A stretch of DNA of 64,000 nt from Sphingomonas trueperi (GCF_011927635.1 NZ_JAATJB010000013.1:1-64000); one strand, 5' to 3'; shown: positions 9,009-18,150, counted from the stretch's first letter. The notes: generated by a model from the sequence alone, not told the origin. Program-made: numbers and translations.

Positions 9009-10361
9009 ATGGTTCGTATCCCCGCCGATTTCCACGATGGCGCACATGCAGCGGCGCCGGCCAAGGCACTGCCCTGGTACCGGCACCTCTATGCGCAGGT
9101 GCTGGTCGCGATCGTTGCGGGCGTGCTGATCGGCCATTATGCCCCCGCCACCGGCGAGGCGCTCAAGCCGATCGGCGACGGGTTCATCAAGTTGGTGAAG
9201 ATGATCATCGCACCGGTGATCTTCCTCACCATCGTCACGGGCATCGCCGGCATGCGCGATCTCAAGGCGGTGGGCCGGGTCGCGGCCAAGGCGTTCGGCT
9301 ATTTCCTGTTCTTCTCGACGCTGGCGCTGGTCGTCGGCATGGTCGTCGCCAATGTCGTGCGGCCGGGCGCGGGGCTCGACATCGACCCGGCCTCGCTCGA
9401 TGCCGGCAAGGTGGCCGACTATGCCGCCAAGGCGCATGAGAGCACGCTGACCGGCTTCCTGCTCGGCATCATTCCCGATACCTTCCTCTCCGCGATCACC
9501 GGCGGCAACATCCTGCAGACGCTGTTCGTCGCGATCCTGTTCGGCATCGGCCTGGCGCTGGTCGGCGACCGCGGCGAGCGGATCACCCAGGCGCTGGAAG
9601 ACATTTCGCTGGCGATGTTCAAGGTCGTCGCGATCCTGATGAAGGCGGCGCCCGTCGGCGCGTTCGGCGCGATGGCGTTCACCGTCGGCAAATACGGCGT
9701 CGGCACGCTCGCCAACCTGGCGATGCTGGTCGGCACCTTCTACTTCACCTCGGCGCTGTTCGTAATCGTGGTGCTCGGCGCCGTCTCGTGGATGGCGGGC
9801 TTCTCCATCTTCCGGCTGATCGCCTATCTCAAAGCCGAGCTGCTGCTGGTGCTCGGCACCTCCTCGTCGGAAAGCGCGCTGCCCTCGCTGATCGAGAAGA
9901 TGGAGCGTGCCGGCTGCCCCAAGACGATCGTCGGCCTGGTCGTGCCGACCGGCTATTCGTTCAACCTCGACGGCACCAACATCTACATGACGCTGGCGGC
10001 GCTGTTCATCGCCCAGGCGACCAATGTCCACCTCTCGATCGAGCAGCAGCTGCTGCTTCTTGCCGTGGCGATGCTGTCGTCCAAGGGCGCGGCGGGGGTG
10101 ACCGGTGCAGGGTTCATCACGCTGGCGGCGACGCTGTCGATCGTGCCCAGCGTGCCGGTGGCGGGCATGGCGCTGATCCTCGGCGTCGACCGGTTCATGT
10201 CCGAGTGCCGCAGCCTGACCAACTTTATCGGCAATGCGGTGGCGACCGTGGTCGTCTCGCGATGGGAAGGGCGGCTCGATCACGATGCGCTCGACGCCGC
10301 GCTGCACGGCCGCGCGCCGCGCGTCGACCAGTTGCCCGCCGACGCCGTCCCCGCCGAGTAA
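9009..10361 (+). CDS. dctA: C4-dicarboxylate:cation symporter DctA
   Basis: 450 aa inner-membrane symporter of the DAACS/glutamate-transporter family importing succinate, fumarate and malate. The ATG at 9009 follows AAGGAGAGGAAGTG; the frame is open further upstream (an ATG near 8913), but the family N-terminus (ALPWYRHLYAQVLVAI) fits 9009. Family motifs: KMIIAPVIFLTIVTGI, the serine-rich hairpin GTSSSESALPSL, GYSFNLDGTNIYMT and GVDRFMSECRSLTN. It is followed after 12 bp by a porin gene, forming an uptake pair for outer and inner membranes. The upstream phased repeats and the divergent dctB/dctD genes point to two-component control. Confidence 0.95.
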   Translation: MVRIPADFHDGAHAAAPAKALPWYRHLYAQVLVAIVAGVLIGHYAPATGEALKPIGDGFIKLVKMIIAPVIFLTIVTGIAGMRDLKAVGRVAAKAFGYFLFFSTLALVVGMVVANVVRPGAGLDIDPASLDAGKVADYAAKAHESTLTGFLLGIIPDTFLSAITGGNILQTLFVAILFGIGLALVGDRGERITQALEDISLAMFKVVAILMKAAPVGAFGAMAFTVGKYGVGTLANLAMLVGTFYFTSALFVIVVLGAVSWMAGFSIFRLIAYLKAELLLVLGTSSSESALPSLIEKMERAGCPKTIVGLVVPTGYSFNLDGTNIYMTLAALFIAQATNVHLSIEQQLLLLAVAMLSSKGAAGVTGAGFITLAATLSIVPSVPVAGMALILGVDRFMSECRSLTNFIGNAVATVVVSRWEGRLDHDALDAALHGRAPRVDQLPADAVPAE

Positions 10362-10373
10362 AGGGAGTCTCCC

Positions 10374-11819
10374 ATGCGTAGCGTAACCCGCGTCCTGGGC
10401 GCCACCCCGGCGCTCGCCCTGGGCATGCCTGCCGAAGCGCAGGTCGTCGAAACCGCCGGCTACCCGGCCGCTGCCGCCGGCGACGGTGCCACCACCGGCG
10501 GCTACAACCTCTCCCGCTGGGCCGAGGACTGGCGCAAGCTGTGTGATCCCACCAGGCGCGACGATCCGATCGATGCGCTGAAATGCATCAAGCTCACCCC
10601 CAGCGGCGACGTGTACGTCACCCTCTCCGGCGAGGCGCGTCTGCGGATGAACCACACCACCAACCCCAATCTGCGCAACAGCCGCGCGCAGCGGCAGGAC
10701 ATCGTGCGGCTGGTCGGCGGTGCGGACGTGCACATCGGCGAGCATCTCCGCGTCTATGGCGAGATCGCGCATGGCGGCATCAGCGGCGTCGAACTCGGCG
10801 CGCCGGCCGCGACGCTGCGCAATGCCGTGACGGTGCAGCAGCTGTTCGTCGAGGCCAAGGGCGAGGTGGCGGGCATCGATCTCGGCGCGCGCTATGGCCG
10901 GCAGGAATTCACCGACGGGCCCAATCTTTTGGTCTCGCAGCGCGACAACAACACCATCCGCTACACCCTCAACGGTTTTCGCGGCTGGGCGCGGGGCAAA
11001 ACGGTGCGGGTGGACGTGTTCGACCTCAAGCCCACGCAATATGGCGATCTCGGCACCGACGACGACGTGGTCGATCCCGCGCGGCGATTCTCGGGCGTGA
11101 GCCTTGGCTTCGTCGTGCCCAAGGCGTGGGTGGGTGGCGCCAAGCTCTATTTCGATCCCTTCTTCTGGCGTCGCCGCAACAATGTGGGCACCTGGGGCGG
11201 CCGCATCGGCCCGGGTGCGCGCTTCTATCTCGGCACGCACCTTTGGGGCGAGGCGGGGCCGGTGACGATCGACTGGTCGATCAATCACCAATGGGGCTAT
11301 TGGCGCGATCAGCAGATCGATGCCTGGCAGGGCTTCTTCGCGCAGAACGTCCGGCTCGGTTCGGGCAAGCGCGCGCCGCGGATCGGCTTCCATGCCGACT
11401 ATGCCAGCGGCGGGGGCGGCTATGGCGACGGCAAGCTGCGCAACGCCTATGCGCCCTTCGGCAACAACATCTATTACAGCTACGGCCTGTTCCTGACGCC
11501 CAGCAACCTGGTTGCGCTGGCACCGACGCTCAACCTGTCGCCTACCGCGAAGCTGCGCCTGAACTTCGAGTATCAGCGGGCGTGGCGGGCCAATGTGTAC
11601 GATGCCGTCTATCGCGCCAACGGCCAGCCTTTCCCCGGCACGCAGAACGCCCGCAACTCCCGGACCGCCGATGTCGCGCGGGTGCAGGCGGTGTGGGCGA
11701 TCACCCCGCGGCTGTCGCTCACCGGGCGCTACGAGCATCTCGCCGCCGGGCCGGCACTCACCAAGGCGGGCTATGCGAGCTCGGACTTCGTCGCCGGCTG
11801 GCTCAGCTTCCGCTTCTGA
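10374..11819 (+). CDS. Outer-membrane porin, Alginate_exp-type barrel
   Basis: 481 aa. Short signal region ending near AEA, then a mature part opening with YNLSRWAEDWRKLCDP and many amphipathic strands (VYVTLSGEARLRMNH, GIDLGARYGRQEF), ending in WLSFRF with a terminal Phe as expected for a barrel. It resembles the alginate-export family of 18-strand barrels. It is co-directional with dctA, 12 bp downstream, so it probably lets organic acids through the outer membrane; that role is inferred. Its last 49 bp overlap tail-to-tail with the convergent permease gene. A paralogue lies at 60363-61823. Confidence 0.8.
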   Translation: MRSVTRVLGATPALALGMPAEAQVVETAGYPAAAAGDGATTGGYNLSRWAEDWRKLCDPTRRDDPIDALKCIKLTPSGDVYVTLSGEARLRMNHTTNPNLRNSRAQRQDIVRLVGGADVHIGEHLRVYGEIAHGGISGVELGAPAATLRNAVTVQQLFVEAKGEVAGIDLGARYGRQEFTDGPNLLVSQRDNNTIRYTLNGFRGWARGKTVRVDVFDLKPTQYGDLGTDDDVVDPARRFSGVSLGFVVPKAWVGGAKLYFDPFFWRRRNNVGTWGGRIGPGARFYLGTHLWGEAGPVTIDWSINHQWGYWRDQQIDAWQGFFAQNVRLGSGKRAPRIGFHADYASGGGGYGDGKLRNAYAPFGNNIYYSYGLFLTPSNLVALAPTLNLSPTAKLRLNFEYQRAWRANVYDAVYRANGQPFPGTQNARNSRTADVARVQAVWAITPRLSLTGRYEHLAAGPALTKAGYASSDFVAGWLSFRF

Positions 11820-12910
11820 CCGGACCCGGCGATCCGCCACCAGCCGAGCCCGCCATAGAGCAGCGCGAGCGCCAGCAGCGTGAGTACCCCGGGCGCCACG
11901 TCGCCGAGGCTGGCGTGCATCTGGTTGAGCGGGACGAACACATGCACGCCGCTGGTCGAGGGGATGAGCTGCGCCAGCGCGCGGACGAAGCCGGGCATCT
12001 GGTCGAGCGGCCAGGCGGTGCCCGAGAGGAAGAAGAAAGGTGCGGAGGTTGGCGCGAGGATCACCATCGCCCGCTCGGAGCGGTCGAAATAGCTGCCGAG
12101 CCAAAGGCCCAGCCCGGCGACTGCAGCGGCGAGCAACGGTGCGGCGAACAGCATCCCCGCGACATTCTCGTCGCGCGGGATGCCCTGCACCCAGAAGATG
12201 AAGCCGAACAGGAACAGGCAGGTCAGCAGCCCCACCGAGGTGAACGCCGCCCAGGTGCCGGCATATTCGCCATGCCCCATTCGCCACCGCCCCTCGCGCC
12301 GCCGCCCGCCGACGAAGGTCGCGACGCCGAACAACAAGGTCTGCTGGATGATGACGATCGCCACGGCGGGGAAGACATAGCCCTTGTAGCCTGCGGTCGG
12401 GTTGAACATCGGCTCGCGCACGATGGTCACCGGCGGCCCGGCGCGCACCGCCTGGCCCAGCATGTCGAGCTTTTCGACGGCGAGATCGCGCAGCACCTCC
12501 GTCACCGTCTCACCGATCGTGCTCGCCCGGAGCAGATACGAAGCGTTGACCCACACCGCGATCCCCGCTCCCGGCGCACCGGTGCGCAGCTGGCGCTGGA
12601 GACCGCGCGCGATCAGCACCACGCCGTCGGCCTTGCCCGCGTGGAGCCGCGCCTGCGCCTCGGCAACGCTCGGTGCATGATCGACGACGATCACCGCGCG
12701 CGTTGCTTCGAGGTCGCGGACGAGCTGGCGGCTGAGCGCGCTGGCATCCTCGTCGACCAGCACCACCGGCAGTTGCTGCGCGACTTCCTGGCTGTACGGC
12801 GCGGGATAGTAGAAGGCGTAGAGCACCACCGCGAGCAGCATCGTGCTGAGCAGGGTGCGCGAGCTCAGCACCGTCGCCCAGGTGGCGCGGAAGGCGGCGA
12901 CGAAACTCAT
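11771..12910 (-). CDS. ABC-2 type permease (YhhJ/YbhR-like), second of a pair
   Basis: 379 aa. One N-terminal membrane helix (about 17-33), a large extracytoplasmic domain (LPVVLVDEDASALSRQLVRD and so on, about 45-170), then several membrane helices (VFPAVAIVIIQQTLLFG, AAFTSVGLLTCLFLFGFIF, and others), ending in a cytoplasmic basic tail. This is the ABC2_membrane_3 layout of drug-efflux permeases. The start overlaps the previous permease stop by four bases. It is the last gene of the TolC-adaptor-permease-permease operon, and its 3' end overlaps the convergent porin gene. No ATP-binding subunit lies in the operon. Confidence 0.85.
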   Translation of the reverse strand: MSFVAAFRATWATVLSSRTLLSTMLLAVVLYAFYYPAPYSQEVAQQLPVVLVDEDASALSRQLVRDLEATRAVIVVDHAPSVAEAQARLHAGKADGVVLIARGLQRQLRTGAPGAGIAVWVNASYLLRASTIGETVTEVLRDLAVEKLDMLGQAVRAGPPVTIVREPMFNPTAGYKGYVFPAVAIVIIQQTLLFGVATFVGGRRREGRWRMGHGEYAGTWAAFTSVGLLTCLFLFGFIFWVQGIPRDENVAGMLFAAPLLAAAVAGLGLWLGSYFDRSERAMVILAPTSAPFFFLSGTAWPLDQMPGFVRALAQLIPSTSGVHVFVPLNQMHASLGDVAPGVLTLLALALLYGGLGWWRIAGSGQKRKLSQPATKSELA

Positions 12911-14034
12911 TGCGCCTGCCGCCGGATCAACACCCAGGCGAGCGTGCCCGGCACCAGGACATAGGCGAGCAGCGCCAGCATCGGCGGCAGAATGGTGGCG
13001 AGATCCTGTCCGCCCAGCTGCCCGGTCTGGAGCGCGAGATAATGGGTGAGGGGGAGCACCTCGCTCCAGAAGCGCGCAAAGCCGCTGCCGCCGTTGAGCG
13101 GCAGGGTGGCGCCCGCATAGGCCAGCGCCGAACCGGCATAGACCGCGCAGACCGACAGCGCCGTGGCGGTCTCGCGCGTCGCCGCCACCAGCAGCGCGGA
13201 GATCGCGGCGGTGCCGAGATAGAAGAGCGTCTGCGCCGCGACGATCGCCGCAATGCTGCCTTCGACCCGCCAGCCGCGCGCCAGCGTGACGAACAGCAGC
13301 CAGGCGATGCCCCACAGGCTCGCCGCCGCGACATAGGGCAGCAGCTTGCCGAACAGCGCGGGCACGATCGCGCCGCTGCGCGCTGCCCAGTCGCCGAGCG
13401 ACCGGGCCTCCAGCTCGCGCCCCAGCGCCATGGCGGCGGTGACGGCCGTAACCAGATGCAGTACCGCCGGATAGATCAGCGTGCTGAGGAACCATTCGAA
13501 GCTGGACGCCGCGTTGTTGAGCGGCACCGCCTCCACCGCGAAGCGTCGCGTCGGATCGGGCGGCAGGGCATGGCCGGAAAGCTGGTCCACGACCAGCGAC
13601 GCGGCGGCGGCCTGCACCGCGCTCGCCGCGCCGCTCGCTGCCTGCGAGCCCGAGGAGAGAAAGCTGGCATTGTAGAGGATGCGGATCACCGGCGTGCGGT
13701 GTCGGGCCAGCCCCGCGCCGAGATCCTTGGGCAGATGGACGAAGCCATTGGCATGGCCGCGCCGCACTTCCTCCACCGCTTGCTCCTCGGTGGCGCGCGT
13801 CGCGACGATGTGCACCAGCGGCGCTGCATCGATCGCGCGGAGGATGGCGCGGCTCGCCGAGCTGCGATCGTCGTCGACCACCACGATCGGCAGCCGTCGC
13901 ATCGATCCCTGCCAGAACATCGCGCCGATCAGGAACAGCAGCAGCGTGGGGATCAGCGTCAGCCCGGCCAGGTCCCAGCGGTCGCGCGCCAGATGGCGCA
14001 GCTCCGCCCGCAAGGCGCGGCCGAACGCGCTCAT
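12907..14034 (-). CDS. ABC-2 type permease (YhhJ/YbhR-like), first of a pair
   Basis: 375 aa, same layout as its downstream neighbour: N-terminal helix (LAGLTLIPTLLLFLIGAMF), extracytoplasmic domain beginning LPIVVVDDDRSSASR, then about five membrane helices. The paralogy shows in the shared VVVDDD/VVLVDED start of the soluble domain. The two probably form a heterodimeric channel. Four-base overlaps join it to the adaptor gene upstream and the second permease downstream, so equal production is likely. It needs an ATPase supplied from elsewhere, since none is encoded next to it. Confidence 0.85.
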   Translation of the reverse strand: MSAFGRALRAELRHLARDRWDLAGLTLIPTLLLFLIGAMFWQGSMRRLPIVVVDDDRSSASRAILRAIDAAPLVHIVATRATEEQAVEEVRRGHANGFVHLPKDLGAGLARHRTPVIRILYNASFLSSGSQAASGAASAVQAAAASLVVDQLSGHALPPDPTRRFAVEAVPLNNAASSFEWFLSTLIYPAVLHLVTAVTAAMALGRELEARSLGDWAARSGAIVPALFGKLLPYVAAASLWGIAWLLFVTLARGWRVEGSIAAIVAAQTLFYLGTAAISALLVAATRETATALSVCAVYAGSALAYAGATLPLNGGSGFARFWSEVLPLTHYLALQTGQLGGQDLATILPPMLALLAYVLVPGTLAWVLIRRQAQ

Positions 14035-15035
14035 TGCGGCCAGTCGAACAGCACGCTCATGCCGGGGCGCAGGCCGGGGATCGCCGCGGCCGGGCGCAGC
14101 TTCACCTCGAAGGCGCGGACGTCATAGCCCGAGGCTTGCCGCGTCGCGCGCCACGTCGCGAAGTCGCCGCGCGCGGCGATCTGGTAGACCGCGAAATCGC
14201 CGTCGCGGCCGAGCGCGGGGATATGGCCGCGCAGCCGCTTGCCCATCGCGATCCCCTTGAAGCGATCCTCGCGCACCGTGAGCGCCACCCAGGCATGATC
14301 GATGTCGAGCACCTGATAGGCGGGGATTACCGGGCTGACGACTTCGCCGGGCTGCACCAGCTTGCGCGACACCTCGCCGTCGATCGGCGAGACGAGCTGC
14401 GTCTCGCGGCCGAGTGCGGTGGCGGTCTGCAGCGCCGCCTCGGCGATGCGCACCTGCGCATTGGCCGCCTGCTTGTTCTGCGGGCGGGCACCGGCGAGCG
14501 CCTTGAGATACTGCTGGCGGGCGGCTTCGGCCTGCTTGGCGCTGGCCTCGCGCGCCGCCGCCGCCTCGTCGCGCCGCTGCGCCGCGACGACACCCTGCGC
14601 GTAGAGGTTGGCGGTGCGTCGGCTGGTCACCGCGGCGAGATCGGCCGCCGCCTGCGCCGCCTGCCAGGTCGAGCGCAGCGAGGCGATGTCTTCCTGCCGC
14701 GCGCCTTCGTTAGTTTCCGAGGCGATCGCGCGGGCGGCGTCCACCGCGCCCTGCGCCTGCGCCTTGCCGCCGGCGATCTCCGGGCTCGACAGCGTAGCGA
14801 GCAGCGTGCCGGCGCGGACCCGCTGGCCCTCCTCGGCCACCAGCGTCTCGACGCGGGCGAGTGCCTTGGTGGCCACGTTCACCTCATCGGCATCGACCAT
14901 GCCCTGCAGCTGCTCCGGCGCAGGACGGTTGGCGAGCCACAGTCCGCCGACGATCAGCACCACCAACGCAATGCCCAGCACGATCGCAAGGATGGGCGGC
15001 TTGCGGCGCGGCGGGGCTGTGGTCTCGTCGGTCAT
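14031..15035 (-). CDS. HlyD-family membrane fusion protein
   Basis: 334 aa periplasmic adaptor anchored by one N-terminal helix (ILAIVLGIALVVLIVGGLWLA, about 15-35). A split lipoyl-like domain flanks an alpha-helical hairpin (about 90-205, rich in Ala, Gln and Glu, for docking on TolC); the second half has SPIDGEVSRKLVQPGEVV, then a beta-barrel region (HAWVALTVREDRFKGI). It links the inner-membrane permeases to the outer-membrane channel encoded just upstream. Overlaps with both neighbours (ATGA type) show a single operon. Confidence 0.9.
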   Translation of the reverse strand: MTDETTAPPRRKPPILAIVLGIALVVLIVGGLWLANRPAPEQLQGMVDADEVNVATKALARVETLVAEEGQRVRAGTLLATLSSPEIAGGKAQAQGAVDAARAIASETNEGARQEDIASLRSTWQAAQAAADLAAVTSRRTANLYAQGVVAAQRRDEAAAAREASAKQAEAARQQYLKALAGARPQNKQAANAQVRIAEAALQTATALGRETQLVSPIDGEVSRKLVQPGEVVSPVIPAYQVLDIDHAWVALTVREDRFKGIAMGKRLRGHIPALGRDGDFAVYQIAARGDFATWRATRQASGYDVRAFEVKLRPAAAIPGLRPGMSVLFDWPQ

Positions 15036-16516
15036 TGCTGGTCCTCCACGTGCCGGTCGGCACGCGCCATCAAGGTGCTGTATTCATCGACGCGGTGGCT
15101 GGCGGCGAGCAGCGCCATCAGCCCCAGGTCATATTCATAGGCGGCGACGAGCCGTTGGGTGCGTACCGTGGCAAGCGCCGCCTCGGCATCGATCAGCGCC
15201 GACGACGCGACCTCGCCCTCGCGGAAGGAGAGCTGCTGCACGCGCAGATTCTCCTGCGCGGCGGCGAGGTTGGCGTCGAGCAGCAGGAAGGAGCGGCGCG
15301 CCGCCTCTGCGATGTTCCAGGCGCGGACGATCTCGCCGGCCACGTCGCGGCGTGCTTGCGCGGCGGCATCGGCGGCGGCGGCGTGGTTCTCGCGCGCGGC
15401 CGAGAGCGCCTTCTGCCGATCGAAATTGGAGAGCAACGTCATGCGCAGCGAGATGCCGGCGATCCAGTCGGGCTCGGTCGGCAGCGCGTTGTTGCGGTTG
15501 GCGTTGTAGCTGCCGAAGGCAAAGGCCTGGGGGCGGTAGCGCGAGCGTGCGAGATCCACCCCGGCCTGCGCTGCGCTCTTCGCGGCATCGGCGCCCTGCG
15601 CGCGCGGAGACTGGTCGATGCCGTCGAGGAAGCGCTGGAGCGGCGGCAGCGGCTCCGAATGGACGAACAGCGGGGTCGAGGCGGTGACGCCCATGGGCTG
15701 GTCGAGCAGTCGCGCCAGCATATCGGTGGCGATCGCCTCCTCGCTGCGGGCATGCTCATGGGCGCGCTGGGCGGTGTTGCGCGCGACCTCCACCTCCAGC
15801 ACCCGGGCATGGGCGAGCACGCCTTGCGCCTCCAGCTTGCGCGCGTCGGAGAGGTGACGATCGAAGGCTTCGAGCTGTTCGCGGGTGGAGACGGTCAGCT
15901 GGCTCGCGACCTTCTGGCCGAAATAGGCGCGCACCAGATTGACCCGCGACAGGTCCTGCCCGCCGGCCTGCTTGGCGCGGGCGATGCCTACGGCTGCATC
16001 GGCACCCTTCTGCACTGCGGGAATCGCGCCGCCGGTGTAGAGCGGCATCGCCGCGGTGATCGCCGGGCGGAACACGGTGTCGCGGGTCTGGAACTCCAGC
16101 GTGTTGGGGATCGCACCGAACAGCCGGGGCAGGGCCGCGCCGATCCGCTGGGTCACCTGCGCCACGATCTGGGCGCTTTCGCCCGAGAACTGGCCGCCGA
16201 TCTGGTCGAGGAAGCCGTTGGCGGCATTGAGCGCGTCGGTCTTGGGTTCGGACAGGTCGACCGAGAGCGTCTTCTGATACTCGATCACGCTCGCCGAGGT
16301 GGTGACCACCGGGCGGCGCAGCGTGCGGGTGGCAGCGGCGATGTCCTCGCTGGCGCGGACGGCATGGTCCTCGCCGCTGAGCGCCGGCGAGGCCTTGTCG
16401 AGCCGGGCGAGCGCCGCCTGGAAGCTGAGCGAGGGCGGGGGCGCCTCCTGCGCGACGGCGGCGCCGGTCGAGGCAAGCAGCAGGGCGAGCGCGGCCGGGC
16501 CGCTCCGACGGCGCAC
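15032..16516 (-). CDS. TolC-family outer-membrane efflux channel
   Basis: About 494 aa. I place the start at a GTG (16514-16516) because AGGA lies about 10 nt upstream and the product then opens with a clean signal peptide (RRRSGPAALALLLASTGAAVAQ); the frame stays open to 16606 through another GTG without a ribosome site. Two repeats of the OEP domain are seen, each with long Ala/Gln/Glu helices (ARKLEAQGVLAHARVLEVEVA and QNLRVQQLSFREGEVASSALIDAEAAL regions). It is the first gene of the efflux operon and forms the exit duct for the adaptor and permeases encoded downstream. Confidence 0.87.
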   Translation of the reverse strand: MRRRSGPAALALLLASTGAAVAQEAPPPSLSFQAALARLDKASPALSGEDHAVRASEDIAAATRTLRRPVVTTSASVIEYQKTLSVDLSEPKTDALNAANGFLDQIGGQFSGESAQIVAQVTQRIGAALPRLFGAIPNTLEFQTRDTVFRPAITAAMPLYTGGAIPAVQKGADAAVGIARAKQAGGQDLSRVNLVRAYFGQKVASQLTVSTREQLEAFDRHLSDARKLEAQGVLAHARVLEVEVARNTAQRAHEHARSEEAIATDMLARLLDQPMGVTASTPLFVHSEPLPPLQRFLDGIDQSPRAQGADAAKSAAQAGVDLARSRYRPQAFAFGSYNANRNNALPTEPDWIAGISLRMTLLSNFDRQKALSAARENHAAAADAAAQARRDVAGEIVRAWNIAEAARRSFLLLDANLAAAQENLRVQQLSFREGEVASSALIDAEAALATVRTQRLVAAYEYDLGLMALLAASHRVDEYSTLMARADRHVEDQQ

Positions 16517-16612
16517 GACATGTAGATCCTGCCGCTTCGCGCTGCGCACCCTGCTTCGCCCCTGTCTTGCCCGGCGCGCCGCCGCGATTTGCCCCCGCGA
16601 CGGCACTGTCTG

Positions 16613-16650
16613 CGATTGCGCATATTTGCAGCGAAATGCGCGCGCAATCG
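16613..16650. promoter_or_regulatory. Long inverted repeat upstream of the efflux operon
   Basis: CGATTGCGC (16613-16621) and GCGCAATCG (16642-16650) are perfect 9-bp arms around a loop that itself contains GCGCAT/ATGCGC. It lies between the end of the esterase gene and the start of the tolC-like gene, both on the minus strand. It could be an operator for a TetR-type repressor or a terminator of the esterase transcript. No T-tract follows, so I favour an operator. Confidence 0.35.
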
Positions 16651-16678
16651 AATTTCTCGAGGGCCCGGGCGGAAATGG

Positions 16679-17866
16679 TCAGTCGCGGAACAGCAGCGGC
16701 GCCATCTCGTGCAGGCTGCGCCGCCAGGTCTGGAACTCATGGCCCGTGCCCGGCGAGACATAGAAGGCGCTGGGGATGCCTGCCGCCTTGATCGCCTCGG
16801 CATTCGCACGCGGATCGACCTTGGGGCCACCCGGCGGACCCGAGCGACCGCCTTCCAGCTCGCGGCTGCCGAAGCTGACGAAGGTGAGCTTCACCTTGTC
16901 TCGATAGCCCGGCGTGGCGTTGACGTCCTCCAGCGAGATGGTGCCGCCGCTCAGCAGGCCGATATAGGCGAAGCGGTCGAGATTCTTGAGCGCGATCAGC
17001 TTGGTCTCGAACCCGCCCATCGACAGGCCGGCCATTGCCCGGTGCTTCTGGTCGGCCAGCGTGCGGTAGTGCGCGTCGACATAGGGGACCAACTCGTTCA
17101 ACAGCACCGTCTGGAACGGCTTGATGTCGAAGCTGGCGAGACCGCCGGGCTGGCCCGGCCGCACGTCGTTGGTCATGCCATAGGTCATGACGATCAGGAA
17201 TGGCCGCGTCTTGCCCGCGGCGAGCAGGTTGTCGAGGATGAGGTTGGCGTGGCCCTGGTTGCTCCACGCCGTCTCGTCCTCGCCCCAGCCATGCTGGAGG
17301 TAGAGCACGGGATAGCGGGTGCTGGCGTTCTTCTCGTAGCCGGGGGGCGTGTAGACAAAGGCGCGGCGCTGGGTGCCGGTGCTGGGGGAGGGGAACAGGA
17401 TCTGCTCGACCCGGCCATGCGGCACGTCCTTGAGCGCATAGAAATCGGCGTCGTGCGCGGGGATCTCGATGCCGCTTTCCCAACGGGTGGAGCCGTAGAA
17501 GTTGCGCGTGCCGGGGTCGTTGAAGGTGCCGCCGTCGATCGTGAGGTGATAGTAGTGGAAGCCTTCGTCGAGCGGGCCTTCGGTGGTCCCGGTCCAACTG
17601 CCGTCCGCCGCCTTGGCGAGCGTGGTGCCGCCGCGTCCGCCCAGGCCGAGGCTGACCTTTACCGCGGTGGCGTCGGGAGCCATGACGCGGAAGCGGACAT
17701 AGCCCTGCGAGTTGACCTGCGGAAATTGCTGCCCCGGCTGGTTGAGCGTCGAGGGCTTGAAGTCCTCCACAATGGCGGTCTGTGCAGCGGCGGTCGGCGC
17801 GGTCTGCGCCTGGGCGGGGTGCACGGCGAGCATGGCCGCGGCCATGGCGGCATAAGCGATCTTCAC
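16679..17866 (-). CDS. Secreted CE1/enterochelin-esterase-like carboxylesterase
   Basis: 395 aa from GTG 17864-17866, preceded by GGAGG. Signal peptide MKIAYAAMAAAMLAVHPAQAQ. An N-terminal E-set (Ig-like) domain (about 35-140; YVRFRVMAPDATAVKVSL) leads into an alpha/beta-hydrolase esterase domain with PVLYLQHGWGEDETAW, nucleophile Ser282 in GLSMGGF and a terminal His in GTGHEFQTW. This layout is common for feruloyl or acetyl-xylan esterases of plant-cell-wall utilisation. It is divergent from the arabinanase operon, so it probably removes ester groups from arabinan- or xylan-type chains. The exact acyl group is not predictable. Confidence 0.82.
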   Translation of the reverse strand: MKIAYAAMAAAMLAVHPAQAQTAPTAAAQTAIVEDFKPSTLNQPGQQFPQVNSQGYVRFRVMAPDATAVKVSLGLGGRGGTTLAKAADGSWTGTTEGPLDEGFHYYHLTIDGGTFNDPGTRNFYGSTRWESGIEIPAHDADFYALKDVPHGRVEQILFPSPSTGTQRRAFVYTPPGYEKNASTRYPVLYLQHGWGEDETAWSNQGHANLILDNLLAAGKTRPFLIVMTYGMTNDVRPGQPGGLASFDIKPFQTVLLNELVPYVDAHYRTLADQKHRAMAGLSMGGFETKLIALKNLDRFAYIGLLSGGTISLEDVNATPGYRDKVKLTFVSFGSRELEGGRSGPPGGPKVDPRANAEAIKAAGIPSAFYVSPGTGHEFQTWRRSLHEMAPLLFRD

Positions 17867-17916
17867 GGCGGTTCCTCCCCTAAGTGCTGCCGGCGTCATG
17901 AGCCGAAAGCCTCGGA

Positions 17917-17930
17917 TGTTAGCGCGCACA
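17917..17930. promoter_or_regulatory. Imperfect LacI-family operator
   Basis: TGTTAGCGCGCACA matches the common LacI-family palindrome TGTTAGCGCTAACA at 12 of 14 positions. It lies 51 bp upstream of the esterase start in the divergent region 17867-18150. Confidence 0.45.
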
Positions 17931-18100
17931 TTAGGACAGTTTAGCCGGAGAAAATCAAGCGGGTCCGACGCAATATCGGTCTCTTGCAGGACATCGCTAT
18001 AGCATTGGAAAGACGAGTGTAAGTCGTTCGGCGGCGGGTGCGGCAGGCGAGGCAATCGTTTCGCCAGTTGACGGCGCAGTGTGCCGCCGCCTAGCCATGC

Positions 18101-18114
18101 TGTTACCGATAACA
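18101..18114. promoter_or_regulatory. LacI-family-type operator before the arabinanase operon
   Basis: TGTTACCGATAACA is an inverted repeat with perfect TGTTA/TAACA arms, 36 bp upstream of the 18151 start codon, where a repressor would block transcription. No LacI-family gene is present in the window. Confidence 0.55.
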
Positions 18115-18150
18115 AAGGCGGCCGCTTCGAGTCGCCGGGGAGAGGAGACA

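Noticed and set aside
8796..12287. A 1163-residue minus-strand frame opposite dctA and the porin gene
   Set aside because: Low-complexity His/Arg/Ala-rich translation with no recognisable domain; the plus strand carries well-supported genes with ribosome sites.
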